Source of the DNA: Yoonia sp. G8-12
Lineage (GTDB): Bacteria; Pseudomonadota; Alphaproteobacteria; Rhodobacterales; Rhodobacteraceae
Length of the DNA stretch: 64,000 bases
NCBI RefSeq assembly: GCF_038443675.1
Contig: NZ_CP151762.1
Coordinates: 3,286,001 to 3,350,000 of the forward strand
Reading direction: 5' to 3'
This document shows positions 14,282 to 22,285 of this stretch, piece by piece. A program made the position numbers and the translations under genes. Below the pieces are notes generated by a model, which saw nothing but the letters and a program-made list of their open reading frames with translations, did no database searches and had not been told where the DNA came from. Within the stretch, counting starts at the first letter, position 1; every line of letters begins with the position of its first letter.

Positions 14282-14779
14282 ATGACACAGTCTTTGAACG
14301 TTGTTGCAGAACCGCAAGACATCGCGTCAGGTGTCCGCAAACCTGAAACAGTTGCAATGGGTGTGGCCGGCATCTTGGCAGATACCTACATGCTGACCTA
14401 CAAAACACATGCCTATCACTGGAACGTAGAAGGGCCGTTGTTTTATGCGATCCATAACCTCACAGAAGGCCAATATGAGGACATGTTTGCAGCCGCCGAC
14501 GAGTTGGCAGAGCGCATTCGCGCTGTCGGACAGATGGCACCTATGTCGTTGGGCAAGATCCGCGAATTATCCGTGATCGAAGACAGTGAAGACAACCTGT
14601 CAGCGGGCGAGATGTGTCAGACCTTGGCCGATGACCATGAGCGCCTCGCGCATCGTCTCCATGCTTTGATCAAGATTGCCGGTGAGCAAAATGACCCGGT
14701 GACCGAGGACCTTGCGACAGAGCGGTCCGCATTCCACGAGCAAGCCGCGTGGATGCTGAAAGCTGTGATTGCGAAGTAA
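14282..14779 (+). CDS. dps: Dps-family DNA-binding ferritin-like protein
   Basis: Dps forms a 12-subunit shell that oxidises iron with peroxide and protects DNA in stress and starvation. The 165-aa protein shows the Dps ferroxidase pattern: THAYHWNVEGPLFYAIH with its His residues and EDMFAAADELAERIRAVG with Asp and Glu of the inter-subunit iron site. An N-terminal tail of about 25 residues is present, but it is not clearly Lys-rich, so direct DNA binding is uncertain. GGGAG precedes the ATG. It is likely under the EcfG promoter at 14006, fitting the usual stress control of dps. Confidence 0.93.
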   Translation: MTQSLNVVAEPQDIASGVRKPETVAMGVAGILADTYMLTYKTHAYHWNVEGPLFYAIHNLTEGQYEDMFAAADELAERIRAVGQMAPMSLGKIRELSVIEDSEDNLSAGEMCQTLADDHERLAHRLHALIKIAGEQNDPVTEDLATERSAFHEQAAWMLKAVIAK

Positions 14780-14781
14780 AG

Positions 14782-14819
14782 AAAAAGACGCCGCTGAAAT
14801 CCTTTCGGCGGCGTTTCTT
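14782..14819. terminator. Terminator between dps and exoD-like gene
   Basis: Stem CGCCGC/GCGGCG with extension, an A5 run on the left and a short T stretch on the right. It sits between convergent genes and can serve both. Confidence 0.75.
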
Positions 14820-14826
14820 ATTGGCG

Positions 14827-15453
14827 CTATGCTGCTGTGTTCGTGATCAGCCAGCCGATCAATGCGTAAGGTAGAAGGCCAATCAGCACGACGATGCCAT
14901 CTCGGGTCACCATGCCCAGCGCCAGAAGTGCCACGCCCACGCCCAATACCGACGATGAAAAAGGAACGAACTCCATCAGCGGCATCATGGCGCCTGACAC
15001 TGTGCACAACAACTGCGGGATAAAGACAAACGGGCGGTGTACGAGTATTTGAATGCGCCGGTTCATGCGTGCATCAATCCAGCGCGCGCTCGGGCGCAAG
15101 TAAGCGAAGGCATCGCGCACGATGTGGCCCTTAACGGTTCGACGCAACAGCCAAGCGGGCAACCAAAGGTGCCGTCTGTTCAGCAGCATCTGTATCGACA
15201 CCAGAAAAATCACGATCCCCATTATTGACGAGAAAAAGGGAATGCCGCTCAGCGGTGTTGCGACCGCTACTGCCGGCAACAAGAGCATCGGGGCAAAACT
15301 TGCGTTGCCAATTGAGCGGATCACATCACGCACTGACACAAAATCGCCCTTGGCGACATCAATGACGTGATTGATGATGTCTGACAGGTTCGCGATGCCT
15401 TGCGGTGCATCGGACCGACCTGCGGCCCGATGCGGCGTATCCGGTTGTGACAC
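14827..15453 (-). CDS. ExoD-family membrane protein
   Basis: A 208-aa protein of the ExoD family: LSDIINHVIDVAKGDFVSVR, a hydrophobic segment FAPMLLLPAVAVATPLSGIPFFSS with the typical PLSGIP turn, then further membrane segments in the C-terminal half. ExoD was first linked to exopolysaccharide production and nodule invasion in Sinorhizobium; the biochemical role is unclear. It follows phyR by 11 bases on the same strand and is probably co-transcribed with it. Confidence 0.85.
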   Translation of the reverse strand: MSQPDTPHRAAGRSDAPQGIANLSDIINHVIDVAKGDFVSVRDVIRSIGNASFAPMLLLPAVAVATPLSGIPFFSSIMGIVIFLVSIQMLLNRRHLWLPAWLLRRTVKGHIVRDAFAYLRPSARWIDARMNRRIQILVHRPFVFIPQLLCTVSGAMMPLMEFVPFSSSVLGVGVALLALGMVTRDGIVVLIGLLPYALIGWLITNTAA

Positions 15454-15464
15454 GCGTCAGCCTC

Positions 15465-16274
15465 TTACGCCTTCAGCGTTGCTGTCGATGCAAAGAACAT
15501 CGCTTGGCTCACGGCAGACTGAACTTGCGCTTCTTGGAACGGTTTGGAGATCAGGAATGCAGGCTCTGGACGGTCCCCTGTCAAAAGCCGTTCTGGGAAG
15601 GCTGTGATAAAGATCACGGGGACGTCCAATGTCTTGAGCAAATCATTCACCGCGTCGATACCAGATGAATTATCGGCCAACTGAATATCCGCAAGGATCA
15701 GATCCGGCTGCTCTTGCGCGCCCAGTGTCAGCGCCTCTGAATGCGTGCGCGCAACGCCTGTCACTTCATGACCAAGTGACGACACGATATCGGTTAGATC
15801 GGCTGCGATAATCGGCTCGTCCTCGATGATCATAACGCGACCCCGCACGTTTGCGGAGAGCTCTTCATTTGCCGCTGCAATCAGTCGGCGCACTTCGTCG
15901 ACATCGGTACGCATGATTTTCGCGATGTTAGCGATGCTGAATTCTTCAATTGTGCGCAAGAGTAAGGCTTCGCGCGAATTGGCGGTCAATTTTGACAGCA
16001 ACCCGTGCGCTCGGCTACGCAACTCATCATCGGGATCAATAAAGCGCTGACCGGAGGTTGACCAAATCGCATGAAAGCACTTGAAAAGATTTACTTTTGT
16101 TGCGTCGTCATTGTCAAAATCGCTGCGGTCCTTCAAGATGACCTCAAGCGTCGCAACTGTGTACCTATCACCTCTGGACTGCGATCCTGTCAGGGCGCGG
16201 GTATACCGTCGCAGATAGGGCAATTCTGCCGCCAATAGATCGGAAAAAGTTGTCTCCGGTGCCGTATCATTCAT
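15465..16274 (-). CDS. phyR: PhyR general stress response regulator
   Basis: PhyR carries an N-terminal sigma-like domain (residues ~1-130) and a C-terminal receiver (~140-262) with IIEDEP, the phospho-acceptor Asp in ILADIQLADNSSGIDAV and the Lys in LISKPF. In alphaproteobacteria phosphorylated PhyR exposes its sigma-like domain and binds NepR, freeing EcfG (partner switching). The 269-aa length fits. It is divergent from nepR-ecfG, with overlapping EcfG-type promoters in the 100-base gap, and followed by the ExoD-like gene. The HisKA_2 kinase downstream of ecfG is the natural candidate for its phosphodonor. Confidence 0.95.
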   Translation of the reverse strand: MNDTAPETTFSDLLAAELPYLRRYTRALTGSQSRGDRYTVATLEVILKDRSDFDNDDATKVNLFKCFHAIWSTSGQRFIDPDDELRSRAHGLLSKLTANSREALLLRTIEEFSIANIAKIMRTDVDEVRRLIAAANEELSANVRGRVMIIEDEPIIAADLTDIVSSLGHEVTGVARTHSEALTLGAQEQPDLILADIQLADNSSGIDAVNDLLKTLDVPVIFITAFPERLLTGDRPEPAFLISKPFQEAQVQSAVSQAMFFASTATLKA

Positions 16275-16300
16275 TTTTTGACCTTTTTCGTATTTTTCTG

Positions 16301-16326
16301 GGAACCAAACTCATAAGTTGGCAGTT
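16301..16326 (+). promoter_or_regulatory. EcfG-type promoter of nepR-ecfG, GGAAC-N17-AGTT
   Basis: Exact -35 with an AGTT -10 variant, 48 bases upstream of nepR. It interlocks with the opposite promoter at 16308-16332; together they form an inverted repeat GGAACCAA...TTGGTTCC. This fits the known autoregulation of the locus. Confidence 0.65.
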
Positions 16327-16332
16327 GGTTCC
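16308..16332 (-). promoter_or_regulatory. EcfG-type promoter of phyR, GGAAC-N16-AGTT
   Basis: Reads toward phyR, 33 bases upstream of its ATG. It shares almost all its bases with the nepR promoter on the other strand, so the two cannot be occupied at once. Confidence 0.65.
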
Positions 16333-16374
16333 GGTCAGACGTCAATTTTTTTCAAGATGAGGTAATAGCAAGCA

Positions 16375-16539
16375 ATGACAAGTGATACCGGTCCAAAGCA
16401 GAAAAGGATCGACCGCTATATCGATCAAAACTTGAAGAAAGTCTTCTCTGATTTGCAGAAAGACGAGATGCCTGACGAGATTGTTGATCTTCTCTCTGTT
16501 CTTCGTGCGCAAGACAAAGAGCTGAAGGGGAACAAATGA
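16375..16539 (+). CDS. nepR: NepR anti-sigma factor
   Basis: A 54-aa protein with the NepR core: KKVFSDLQKDEMPDEIVDLL, the two short helices that wrap around EcfG or the sigma-like domain of PhyR. It lies between the divergent phyR and ecfG, and its stop overlaps the ecfG ATG (ATGA), as is standard for this locus. Its role is to hold EcfG inactive until phosphorylated PhyR takes it away. Confidence 0.92.
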   Translation: MTSDTGPKQKRIDRYIDQNLKKVFSDLQKDEMPDEIVDLLSVLRAQDKELKGNK

Positions 16540-17090
16540 GTAGCCCTGATCCCAAAGACGAGCTGGTGACACACTTACCCGCACTGCGCGCATTCGCGCT
16601 CAGTCTAACGCGAAATCGGGCAACAGCCGACGACATGATGCAGGATGCGGTCCTCAAGGCTTGGTCGAACATGGATAAGTTCAAGCCTGGCACGAACATG
16701 CGCGCGTGGTTGTTTACGATATTACGCAACAACTATTACTCTTCGCGCCGCAAGTTAAACCGCGAGGTTGCCGACATCGACAACGTGTTTTCCGATACAC
16801 TGTCAGTCAAACCGGATCACGATGGCAGACTGCAGATGATGGACTTTAAACAGGCGTTCGAACAGCTTGCTGACGAACACCGCGAGGCGCTTATCCTGGT
16901 TGGGGCGTCCGGTTTTTCCTATGATGATGCAGCAGAGATGTGCGGGGTCGCAACGGGCACGATGAAAAGTCGCGTAAATCGTGCGCGCGCCAAACTTACG
17001 CAAATCCTACAACTCAACGACGATGAAGCGCTGGAATTGACAGACTCCGCAACTATGGCTGTGGTCGGCAGCCCGAACATTCCTTCATGA
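16536..17090 (+). CDS. ecfG: EcfG general stress sigma factor
   Basis: A 184-aa ECF sigma factor of the ECF15/EcfG group. Region 2 shows RAFALSLTRNRATADDMMQD and FKPGTNMRAWLFTILRNNYY; region 4 shows FSYDDAAEMCGVATGTMKSR, the helix-turn-helix that reads the GGAAC -35 element. Stop of nepR and start of the kinase gene both overlap it by four bases, so nepR-ecfG-kinase is one translationally coupled operon. The fourteen exact GGAAC-type promoters around it are the expected target sites. Confidence 0.95.
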   Translation: MSSPDPKDELVTHLPALRAFALSLTRNRATADDMMQDAVLKAWSNMDKFKPGTNMRAWLFTILRNNYYSSRRKLNREVADIDNVFSDTLSVKPDHDGRLQMMDFKQAFEQLADEHREALILVGASGFSYDDAAEMCGVATGTMKSRVNRARAKLTQILQLNDDEALELTDSATMAVVGSPNIPS

Positions 17091-18795
17091 TGCAGGGCAC
17101 ATGGTACCGCAGTTTGCGCGTCCAGCTTGTGGCGCTTCTGACGCTCGCGCTTTTGCCGTTGGGACTGGTTGCCATCTATCAAACCAACAAAGTTGCGGCA
17201 GAGGCGGATCGTAACGCAGGCTTCGCATTGCTGGGCCTGACAGAGCGCGTCGCGCGAAGTGAACAGGTCATGATCGAACGCGCCGTGGGCGCGGCGCAAT
17301 TGTTTGGTTCACTCGCTCCCTCGCTGCTCACAGCACCTGAAAAATGCGCGCCGATCCTTAAGTCCTTTGTCGACGTCAAATCCGATTTTAGCTTTATCGG
17401 CGTGTTACCCCTAGACGGTATCACCCGCTGTTCGTCAGCCGAAAGAGTGTTGGATTTTAGCGGTTTTCCTAACTTTCAAAATATCATGGAAACGCAGCAA
17501 CCCGCGATCGAGATCAACCAAGCGGCACCTGCAAGCGGTGAATCTGTTTTCATCATTTCGGAACCGTTCGATATTGATGGTACTTTTGCAGGCTTCGTTT
17601 CTATTTCCGTGCCGCATAGCCGATTGCAGGAAAATACCGAAGAAATGGAAAATCTTGGTTTGATCGACCTGATTACGTTCAACGACGACGGGACGATGCT
17701 GACCTCTCGCAAGGGCTTTGATGCTGCACAAGCAGAACTTCCTGCCGATATTGCACTGGCAGCACTGTATGGATCAGATGCCGTGAAGTTTCGTGCGAAC
17801 AATCAACGCGGTGTTGAGAGGCGATATAGCGTCGTCCAAATCGAGGGAAGCCCTGCGTCAATGATCGCGATCTGGGCGACTGATCAAGGCATCGAAAGCA
17901 ATCTTTCAAAAATTCTTGTGCCCGGCTTGTTCCCCGCATTGATGTGGTTTGCCAGCATGGGCGTTGCGATGCTGGCGATGAACACACTTGTGTTAAGCCA
18001 TCTTAGGCAGCTGCGCAAAAAAATGGGCGTTTTTGCCGATACAAGGGAGCTGATAAGGCCTGGCGAGAGTACGCTTTTGAAGCCGCTTGAACTTGAAGAC
18101 CTTGAAGCGAATTTTGCACGCATGAGCGAGGCTATCTTGCGCGATGAGGCCGGAATTGAAAACGCTCTGCGCGAAAAAGGTGTGCTGGTAAAAGAAATTC
18201 ACCACCGTGTGAAAAATAACCTGCAACTGATTTCCTCAATAATAAACATGCAGATACGCGGGGCTAGGCACGAAGAAACGAAAACCACTCTCCGGCAGGT
18301 ACAAGACCGCGTCGTCAGTTTGGCGACGATCCACCGTGATCTTTACCAGTCCCAAGAGGGGGGCGGGTCAATGTAGGCGCACTTATTGAAGAAATCATCG
18401 AAAAGTCGGCAGAAATGGCGGTGCTGGACGGTGGTGATCTGAAGGTGACGACTGACATTCAGCCCGTTTTTCTTTACCCGGATCAGGCTGTTCCATTATC
18501 TCTACTAGTCGCAGAGGCGACAACAAACGCGATGAAGTACATCGGTGATCAAGCGTCTGAGACAGCCGTGATTGACGTTCGGCTGACACAAGATGACCGC
18601 GCTTGTTTGCTCGTGATTTCGAATTCGGTTGGCCAAGCCGAAGAGAAGGAAAGTACCGGACTGGGTAGCCAGTTGATGAACGCTTTTGCAATGCAGGTTG
18701 GAGGTCAGATCGAAGCCGAACAAACCGAAGGCCGCTATACGTTGACACTGCAATTCAACGCCTTGGAGTTTCAGCCAGAGTCGCGGGACTTCTAA
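17087..18795 (+). CDS. HisKA_2-type sensor histidine kinase (PhyK-like), with one-base homopolymer frameshift
   Basis: Two transmembrane helices (residues ~12-30 and ~284-305) enclose a periplasmic sensor domain of about 250 residues, followed by a short linker and the HisKA_2 phospho-site EIHHRVKNNLQ. The frame stops after YQSQEGGGSM, but one more G in the G6 run at 18358-18363 restores NVGALIEEIIEKSAEM and then the HATPase N-box AVPLSLLVAEATTNAMKY, giving a normal 569-aa kinase ending at 18795. I therefore treat the break as a sequence error. Its ATG overlaps the ecfG stop, so it probably feeds PhyR. Confidence 0.88.
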
Positions 18796-18799
18796 GGCA

Positions 18800-20332
18800 A
18801 TGTCGCAACAGCGCAACTTTGAAGTTCTACTGACAGCCTCAGAGGCCTATCCTCGCCTTGAACAGGAATTCCTGAACGCAAAAAGCGAGATCATCGCGGG
18901 GTTTAGGATTTTTGATCCTTCGACGGCACTTCGCTCCGAGGCCGCCCTTGGCTGTGGTGAAACATGGTTTGATCTGATTGTGGATACGCTGAACCGTGGT
19001 GTCAAAATCCAGCTTATCCTGACGGATTTTGACCCGGTTGTTCGGATGGACATGCACATTTACGCTTGGCGCTGCCTGCGTGGGGTAATCGCTGCCGCCG
19101 AAGCGTCGCATTATCCCCAGAACATGCAAGCGCGTGTCGCCATGCATCCCGCGCGATTAGGGCTACTGCCGCGCACGGCGCTTTGGAAGCGCTCGGTCAA
19201 GGAAGTCTCTACGCAGGTTAGCCGCATCCTGAAGGCTAAAGGCATGACGGGTAGCGCATTGGTTGCATCTGCGCCCGGGGTCCGAAAATTGGTCAAGTCC
19301 AGAGGTGAAATCACAAAGGCGCGTCTTTTCCCGCCGCCGCCTCTTGTTCCTGTGACGCATCACCAAAAGCTGGCCGTCTTTGACGGGAAGCGTTTGTATA
19401 TCGGGGGTCTTGATCTAAACGATCGCCGTTATGACACACTGGCCCATGAACAAGACAGCGAAGACACCTGGCATGACGTACAGGTCATGGTCGACGGTCC
19501 TGTCGCTGACGAAGCACGTACGCATTTGCTCGAAATGGAAAACGGCTTTGCCGGAAGGCCGATGCATCAGCCGAAAAAACTTCTGCGGACAATGTCGGCC
19601 AAGCGAAAATTTGCGCTGCCCTATATGTCACCAATCCCGATCGTCAGGGAAATTTCCGCAGCGCATCATGCCGCAGTTGGGCGCGCGGAAGAGCTCATTT
19701 ATTTTGAAACACAGTTTCTGCGCGATGAAGCGCTTGCGCGGGCGCTCGCGGATCGTGCCCGTAAAGTGCCGGGCCTGACACTTATTATTATGCTGCCCGC
19801 AGCACCAGAGGATATTGCATTTTCCGATACCTGGGGCCCCGATGCGGCATTCGGAGAGCATTTGCAGGTGAAGTGCCTTGATATCATCCAAGACGCCTTT
19901 GGCGACCGCGCCTTTGTCGGATCACCCGTGCAACCGCGCACCTACGTGACCTCAAAGCGTGATTCACACTTTGACGCGCCCATCATTTATCTACATGCGA
20001 AAGTGTCGATATTTGATAATCACATCGCGATGGTGTCCTCTGCAAACCTGAATGGCCGCAGTTTGAATTGGGATACTGAGGCAGGCGTGCAAACCGAAAC
20101 ATCCCAAGAGGTTAACCAGATCAGGCAAAGGTGCTTTGGTCATTGGCTCGGGTCTGATGCGGATGACAGTTTTTATCAGTTGGGATCAGCCCGCGACGCG
20201 TGGGCGCAACGTGCGGCCGAAAATGCGGAAAAAGCGCCCGAAAATCGGCTAGGCTTTGTTGTGCCGTATGTCGCGGCACTGGCGGGAAAAGACGCTCACC
20301 CCTTGCCCGGCGTCCCGTCAGAGATGGCCTGA
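18800..20332 (+). CDS. Phospholipase D-like protein with two HKD motifs
   Basis: A 510-aa protein of the PLD superfamily. The first catalytic motif is HHQKLAVFDGKRLYIGG, the second HAKVSIFDNHIAMVSSANLN. Both have His-Lys and a downstream Asp or equivalent, so phosphatidyl transfer or hydrolysis is plausible (PLD or cardiolipin-synthase-like). No signal peptide or membrane helix is evident. It begins four bases after the kinase stop, so it is likely part of the nepR-ecfG-kinase transcript. The 3' end overlaps the convergent AI-2E family gene by 37 bases. Confidence 0.88.
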   Translation: MSQQRNFEVLLTASEAYPRLEQEFLNAKSEIIAGFRIFDPSTALRSEAALGCGETWFDLIVDTLNRGVKIQLILTDFDPVVRMDMHIYAWRCLRGVIAAAEASHYPQNMQARVAMHPARLGLLPRTALWKRSVKEVSTQVSRILKAKGMTGSALVASAPGVRKLVKSRGEITKARLFPPPPLVPVTHHQKLAVFDGKRLYIGGLDLNDRRYDTLAHEQDSEDTWHDVQVMVDGPVADEARTHLLEMENGFAGRPMHQPKKLLRTMSAKRKFALPYMSPIPIVREISAAHHAAVGRAEELIYFETQFLRDEALARALADRARKVPGLTLIIMLPAAPEDIAFSDTWGPDAAFGEHLQVKCLDIIQDAFGDRAFVGSPVQPRTYVTSKRDSHFDAPIIYLHAKVSIFDNHIAMVSSANLNGRSLNWDTEAGVQTETSQEVNQIRQRCFGHWLGSDADDSFYQLGSARDAWAQRAAENAEKAPENRLGFVVPYVAALAGKDAHPLPGVPSEMA

Positions 20333-21324
20333 CCATTCATCCCCTGAACAACCGTGAGTGTCCAGATGAGGAGCGGAATGGCGATAATGCCACCGATTGG
20401 GCCCCAGAGCCACAACCAGAACACCAGTGACAGAAATACCAGCAAAGGATTAACGGACAGGCTGCGACCAACCAATGTTGGTGTCACGAACTGCGCCTCG
20501 GTTGCATTCATCGCAATGTAAATCGCAGGTGGCAAGAAGCTAGCGGCGCCGTCGAACACCACGATTCCGGTTACCGTCAACATCGCAATCAGAACGATTG
20601 GTCCGAGGTAAAGGATGAAGTTCAACAAGAACGCCAACATTCCCCAAACGATAGGTGATGGCATGCCAATGACTTGCATCGCGACCGTCACCAAAGCGCC
20701 AAAACACAAATTGATGGCGGAAATGGTCAAAACGTACCGCGATACCTGCGAAGCCGCTCTGCGTAGGTCACGCTTGCCTAGGGCGCTTATGCTGTGGCTT
20801 AACCATTCGTAAACGGTATTTCTGGCCAGCAAGAAGAAATACAGCGTGCCGGTAAAGATCAGGAACTGAGCCAGAAATTGTGGCGCATAAAACAATGCAT
20901 CCGCGACTGACGGCAGCGGGACGGATCCTTCGTCCTCACCATTCTCTACCGGATTGGGTTCGATCGCAGCCGACATGTCATCGGAAATTCTTTCCAAACC
21001 CTGCAGTATCCGCCGCACTTCATCGACCGTTTCTCGCAATTCCGCCTGAATGACGGGTGCTTGGCTAATGACCTTGGAAATATAGGGCTCTAATAGCAGA
21101 AATATGACGAAAATGGCCGCAACGGCCAGTGAGACGGACAGGAATGCTGCTATGGCTGAAGGAATGCGTAATTTGTCCCAGAGTTCGGACAGGGGGGTCA
21201 ACACGACGCCCAGCAAGGCGGCCGAAAGGACGGGGGCGAAAAGGGCCTTCGCCTGATACAGCGTCGCAAAAACCAGCACGACCGCGATTGCAACAAGGCA
21301 AAGTGAATTGATCGACGATCGCAT
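20296..21324 (-). CDS. AI-2E family transporter (YdiK/PerM-like permease)
   Basis: A 342-aa integral membrane protein of the AI-2E exporter/PerM family, with about seven or eight helices, a large soluble segment near residues 95-160, and a conserved C-terminal region ending LWLWGPIGGIIAIPLLIWTL. Substrate is unknown; some relatives are Na+/H+ antiporters. I choose ATG 21324 because an exact EcfG-type promoter at 21348-21372 predicts transcription from about 21341, which excludes the more upstream ATG at 21378. Confidence 0.87.
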   Translation of the reverse strand: MRSSINSLCLVAIAVVLVFATLYQAKALFAPVLSAALLGVVLTPLSELWDKLRIPSAIAAFLSVSLAVAAIFVIFLLLEPYISKVISQAPVIQAELRETVDEVRRILQGLERISDDMSAAIEPNPVENGEDEGSVPLPSVADALFYAPQFLAQFLIFTGTLYFFLLARNTVYEWLSHSISALGKRDLRRAASQVSRYVLTISAINLCFGALVTVAMQVIGMPSPIVWGMLAFLLNFILYLGPIVLIAMLTVTGIVVFDGAASFLPPAIYIAMNATEAQFVTPTLVGRSLSVNPLLVFLSLVFWLWLWGPIGGIIAIPLLIWTLTVVQGMNGQAISDGTPGKG

Positions 21325-21347
21325 GTACGTGAACCCCTTCGCAATAC

Positions 21348-21372
21348 AACGACACAAGACACAAATAGTTCC
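21348..21372 (-). promoter_or_regulatory. EcfG-type promoter, GGAAC-N16-CGTT
   Basis: Exact consensus reading into the AI-2E family gene, leaving a very short leader of about 17 bases. Seven bases separate it from the divergent site at 21380-21404. Confidence 0.8.
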
Positions 21373-21379
21373 CATCAAT

Positions 21380-21404
21380 GGAACGAATTAGGGCTGAGAT
21401 TGTT
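21380..21404 (+). promoter_or_regulatory. EcfG-type promoter, GGAAC-N16-TGTT
   Basis: Exact -35 and TGTT -10 variant, 30 bases before the small membrane protein gene at 21435. Confidence 0.7.
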
Positions 21405-21434
21405 GATCCACTACTGAACCCGAAGGAGAATGCT

Positions 21435-21611
21435 ATGTCAGCGTCAAATACAAACCTTGAAAAACAAACGAAACGTCACCGCGGTCCGCTCTTTGGGATT
21501 GCGGCTGCCCTGATCTTCGCGGGCGTCTTGTTCGTCGGGTTTGCGGTCTGGACGTCCTACCAGTCAGACAATGCATCAGCCGAGTCTCCCGCGACTTATA
21601 TAACTGAATAA
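21435..21611 (+). CDS. 58-aa single-span membrane protein, unknown function
   Basis: Starts ATG 21435 after GAAGGAG. A basic cytoplasmic segment (QTKRHRG) precedes one transmembrane helix (LFGIAAALIFAGVLFVGFAV) and a short polar periplasmic tail. Not a family I can name. It is a monocistronic unit: EcfG-type promoter just upstream and a strong terminator 10 bases after the stop, so it is likely a stress-induced micro-protein. Confidence 0.7.
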   Translation: MSASNTNLEKQTKRHRGPLFGIAAALIFAGVLFVGFAVWTSYQSDNASAESPATYITE

Positions 21612-21620
21612 ATCAAGACA

Positions 21621-21648
21621 GGAGCGTTGGACACAACGCTCCTTTTTT
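21621..21648 (+). terminator. Intrinsic terminator of the 58-aa protein gene
   Basis: Perfect 9-bp stem GGAGCGTTG/CAACGCTCC, 4-nt loop, followed by T6. Confidence 0.88.
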
Positions 21649-21865
21649 GTCCCGGGAGCCATAAGACGGCTCCGGCAGCAACCGCACAGATTGCAGCTGT
21701 TGCGGCCGGATCGATATAGGATTGTGAGATTGTGCCATCGCGTGACGCTCCTGGTCCGCCGAAAGTTAGACAATCGGTGCTCCGCCAGAAGCGCAAGTTT
21801 CTCCGCCTGAGCAGTACGCAGCAACGGTGGATGCGTTTGTATTGACAGCCGTCGGGATTACCCAA
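21649..21865. other. Gap between two terminators, no convincing gene
   Basis: On the minus strand two frames have protein-like stretches (AYCSGGETCASGGAPIV and DPAATAAICAVAAGAVLWL) but neither has a start with a ribosome-binding site, and they are out of frame with each other. They may be remnants of a small decayed gene. A GGAGCC/GGCTCC hairpin lies near 21655-21675. I see nothing I can support further. Confidence 0.4.
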
Positions 21866-21900
21866 CAAAAACGGCGCGCCCAGCTGGGGCGCGCCGTTTG
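21866..21900 (-). terminator. Intrinsic terminator of the PLDc_N-like gene
   Basis: Perfect 12-bp stem AAACGGCGCGCC/GGCGCGCCGTTT (21869-21880 with 21888-21899), continued by further T on the minus strand. Confidence 0.8.
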
Positions 21901-21910
21901 GTAAATGACC

Positions 21911-22099
21911 TTAGACTGTCGCGGTATTACCGCGCGGACCTGCAATCAGCCAGATGATAAAGCCGATAACCGGCAGCACGATGACCAACAGCGTCCACAG
22001 CACTTTGCTGCCCGTTGATACATTAGAGCCAAAAATTGAAATGATGGCCCAAATATTCAAGGCCAGTACAATAAGTCCACCAAAACCAGCATATTCCAT
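21911..22099 (-). CDS. PLDc_N-type two-helix membrane protein
   Basis: A 62-aa protein with two transmembrane helices and the PLDc_N pattern (a domain found alone or before cardiolipin synthase catalytic domains): ALNIWAIISIF, then SKVLWTLLVIVLPVIGFIIWL with the conserved LP.IGFI.W, ending AGPRG. Function of stand-alone copies is unknown. EcfG-type promoter 38 bases upstream and a strong terminator directly downstream make it a monocistronic stress gene. Confidence 0.8.
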   Translation of the reverse strand: MEYAGFGGLIVLALNIWAIISIFGSNVSTGSKVLWTLLVIVLPVIGFIIWLIAGPRGNTATV

Positions 22100-22136
22100 A
22101 ACGTAATCCTCTGTTTTACAGTTGGTACACTAATTC

Positions 22137-22161
22137 AACACCGACGGAGCCAATTGGTTCC
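22137..22161 (-). promoter_or_regulatory. EcfG-type promoter, GGAAC-N16-TGTT
   Basis: Exact -35 and TGTT -10 variant, reading into the PLDc_N-like gene. Confidence 0.7.
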
Positions 22162-22285
22162 ATCCCTCGACACTTCTTGTTTTTGCCAGTTCTGTCGTTC
22201 CCAAGTAATTTGTCCATCGCAGAGATGCATTCGGCATAATCTGCGCTATCGTGTCCGGAACGCATTTACATAAGAAAGCCTTTTC

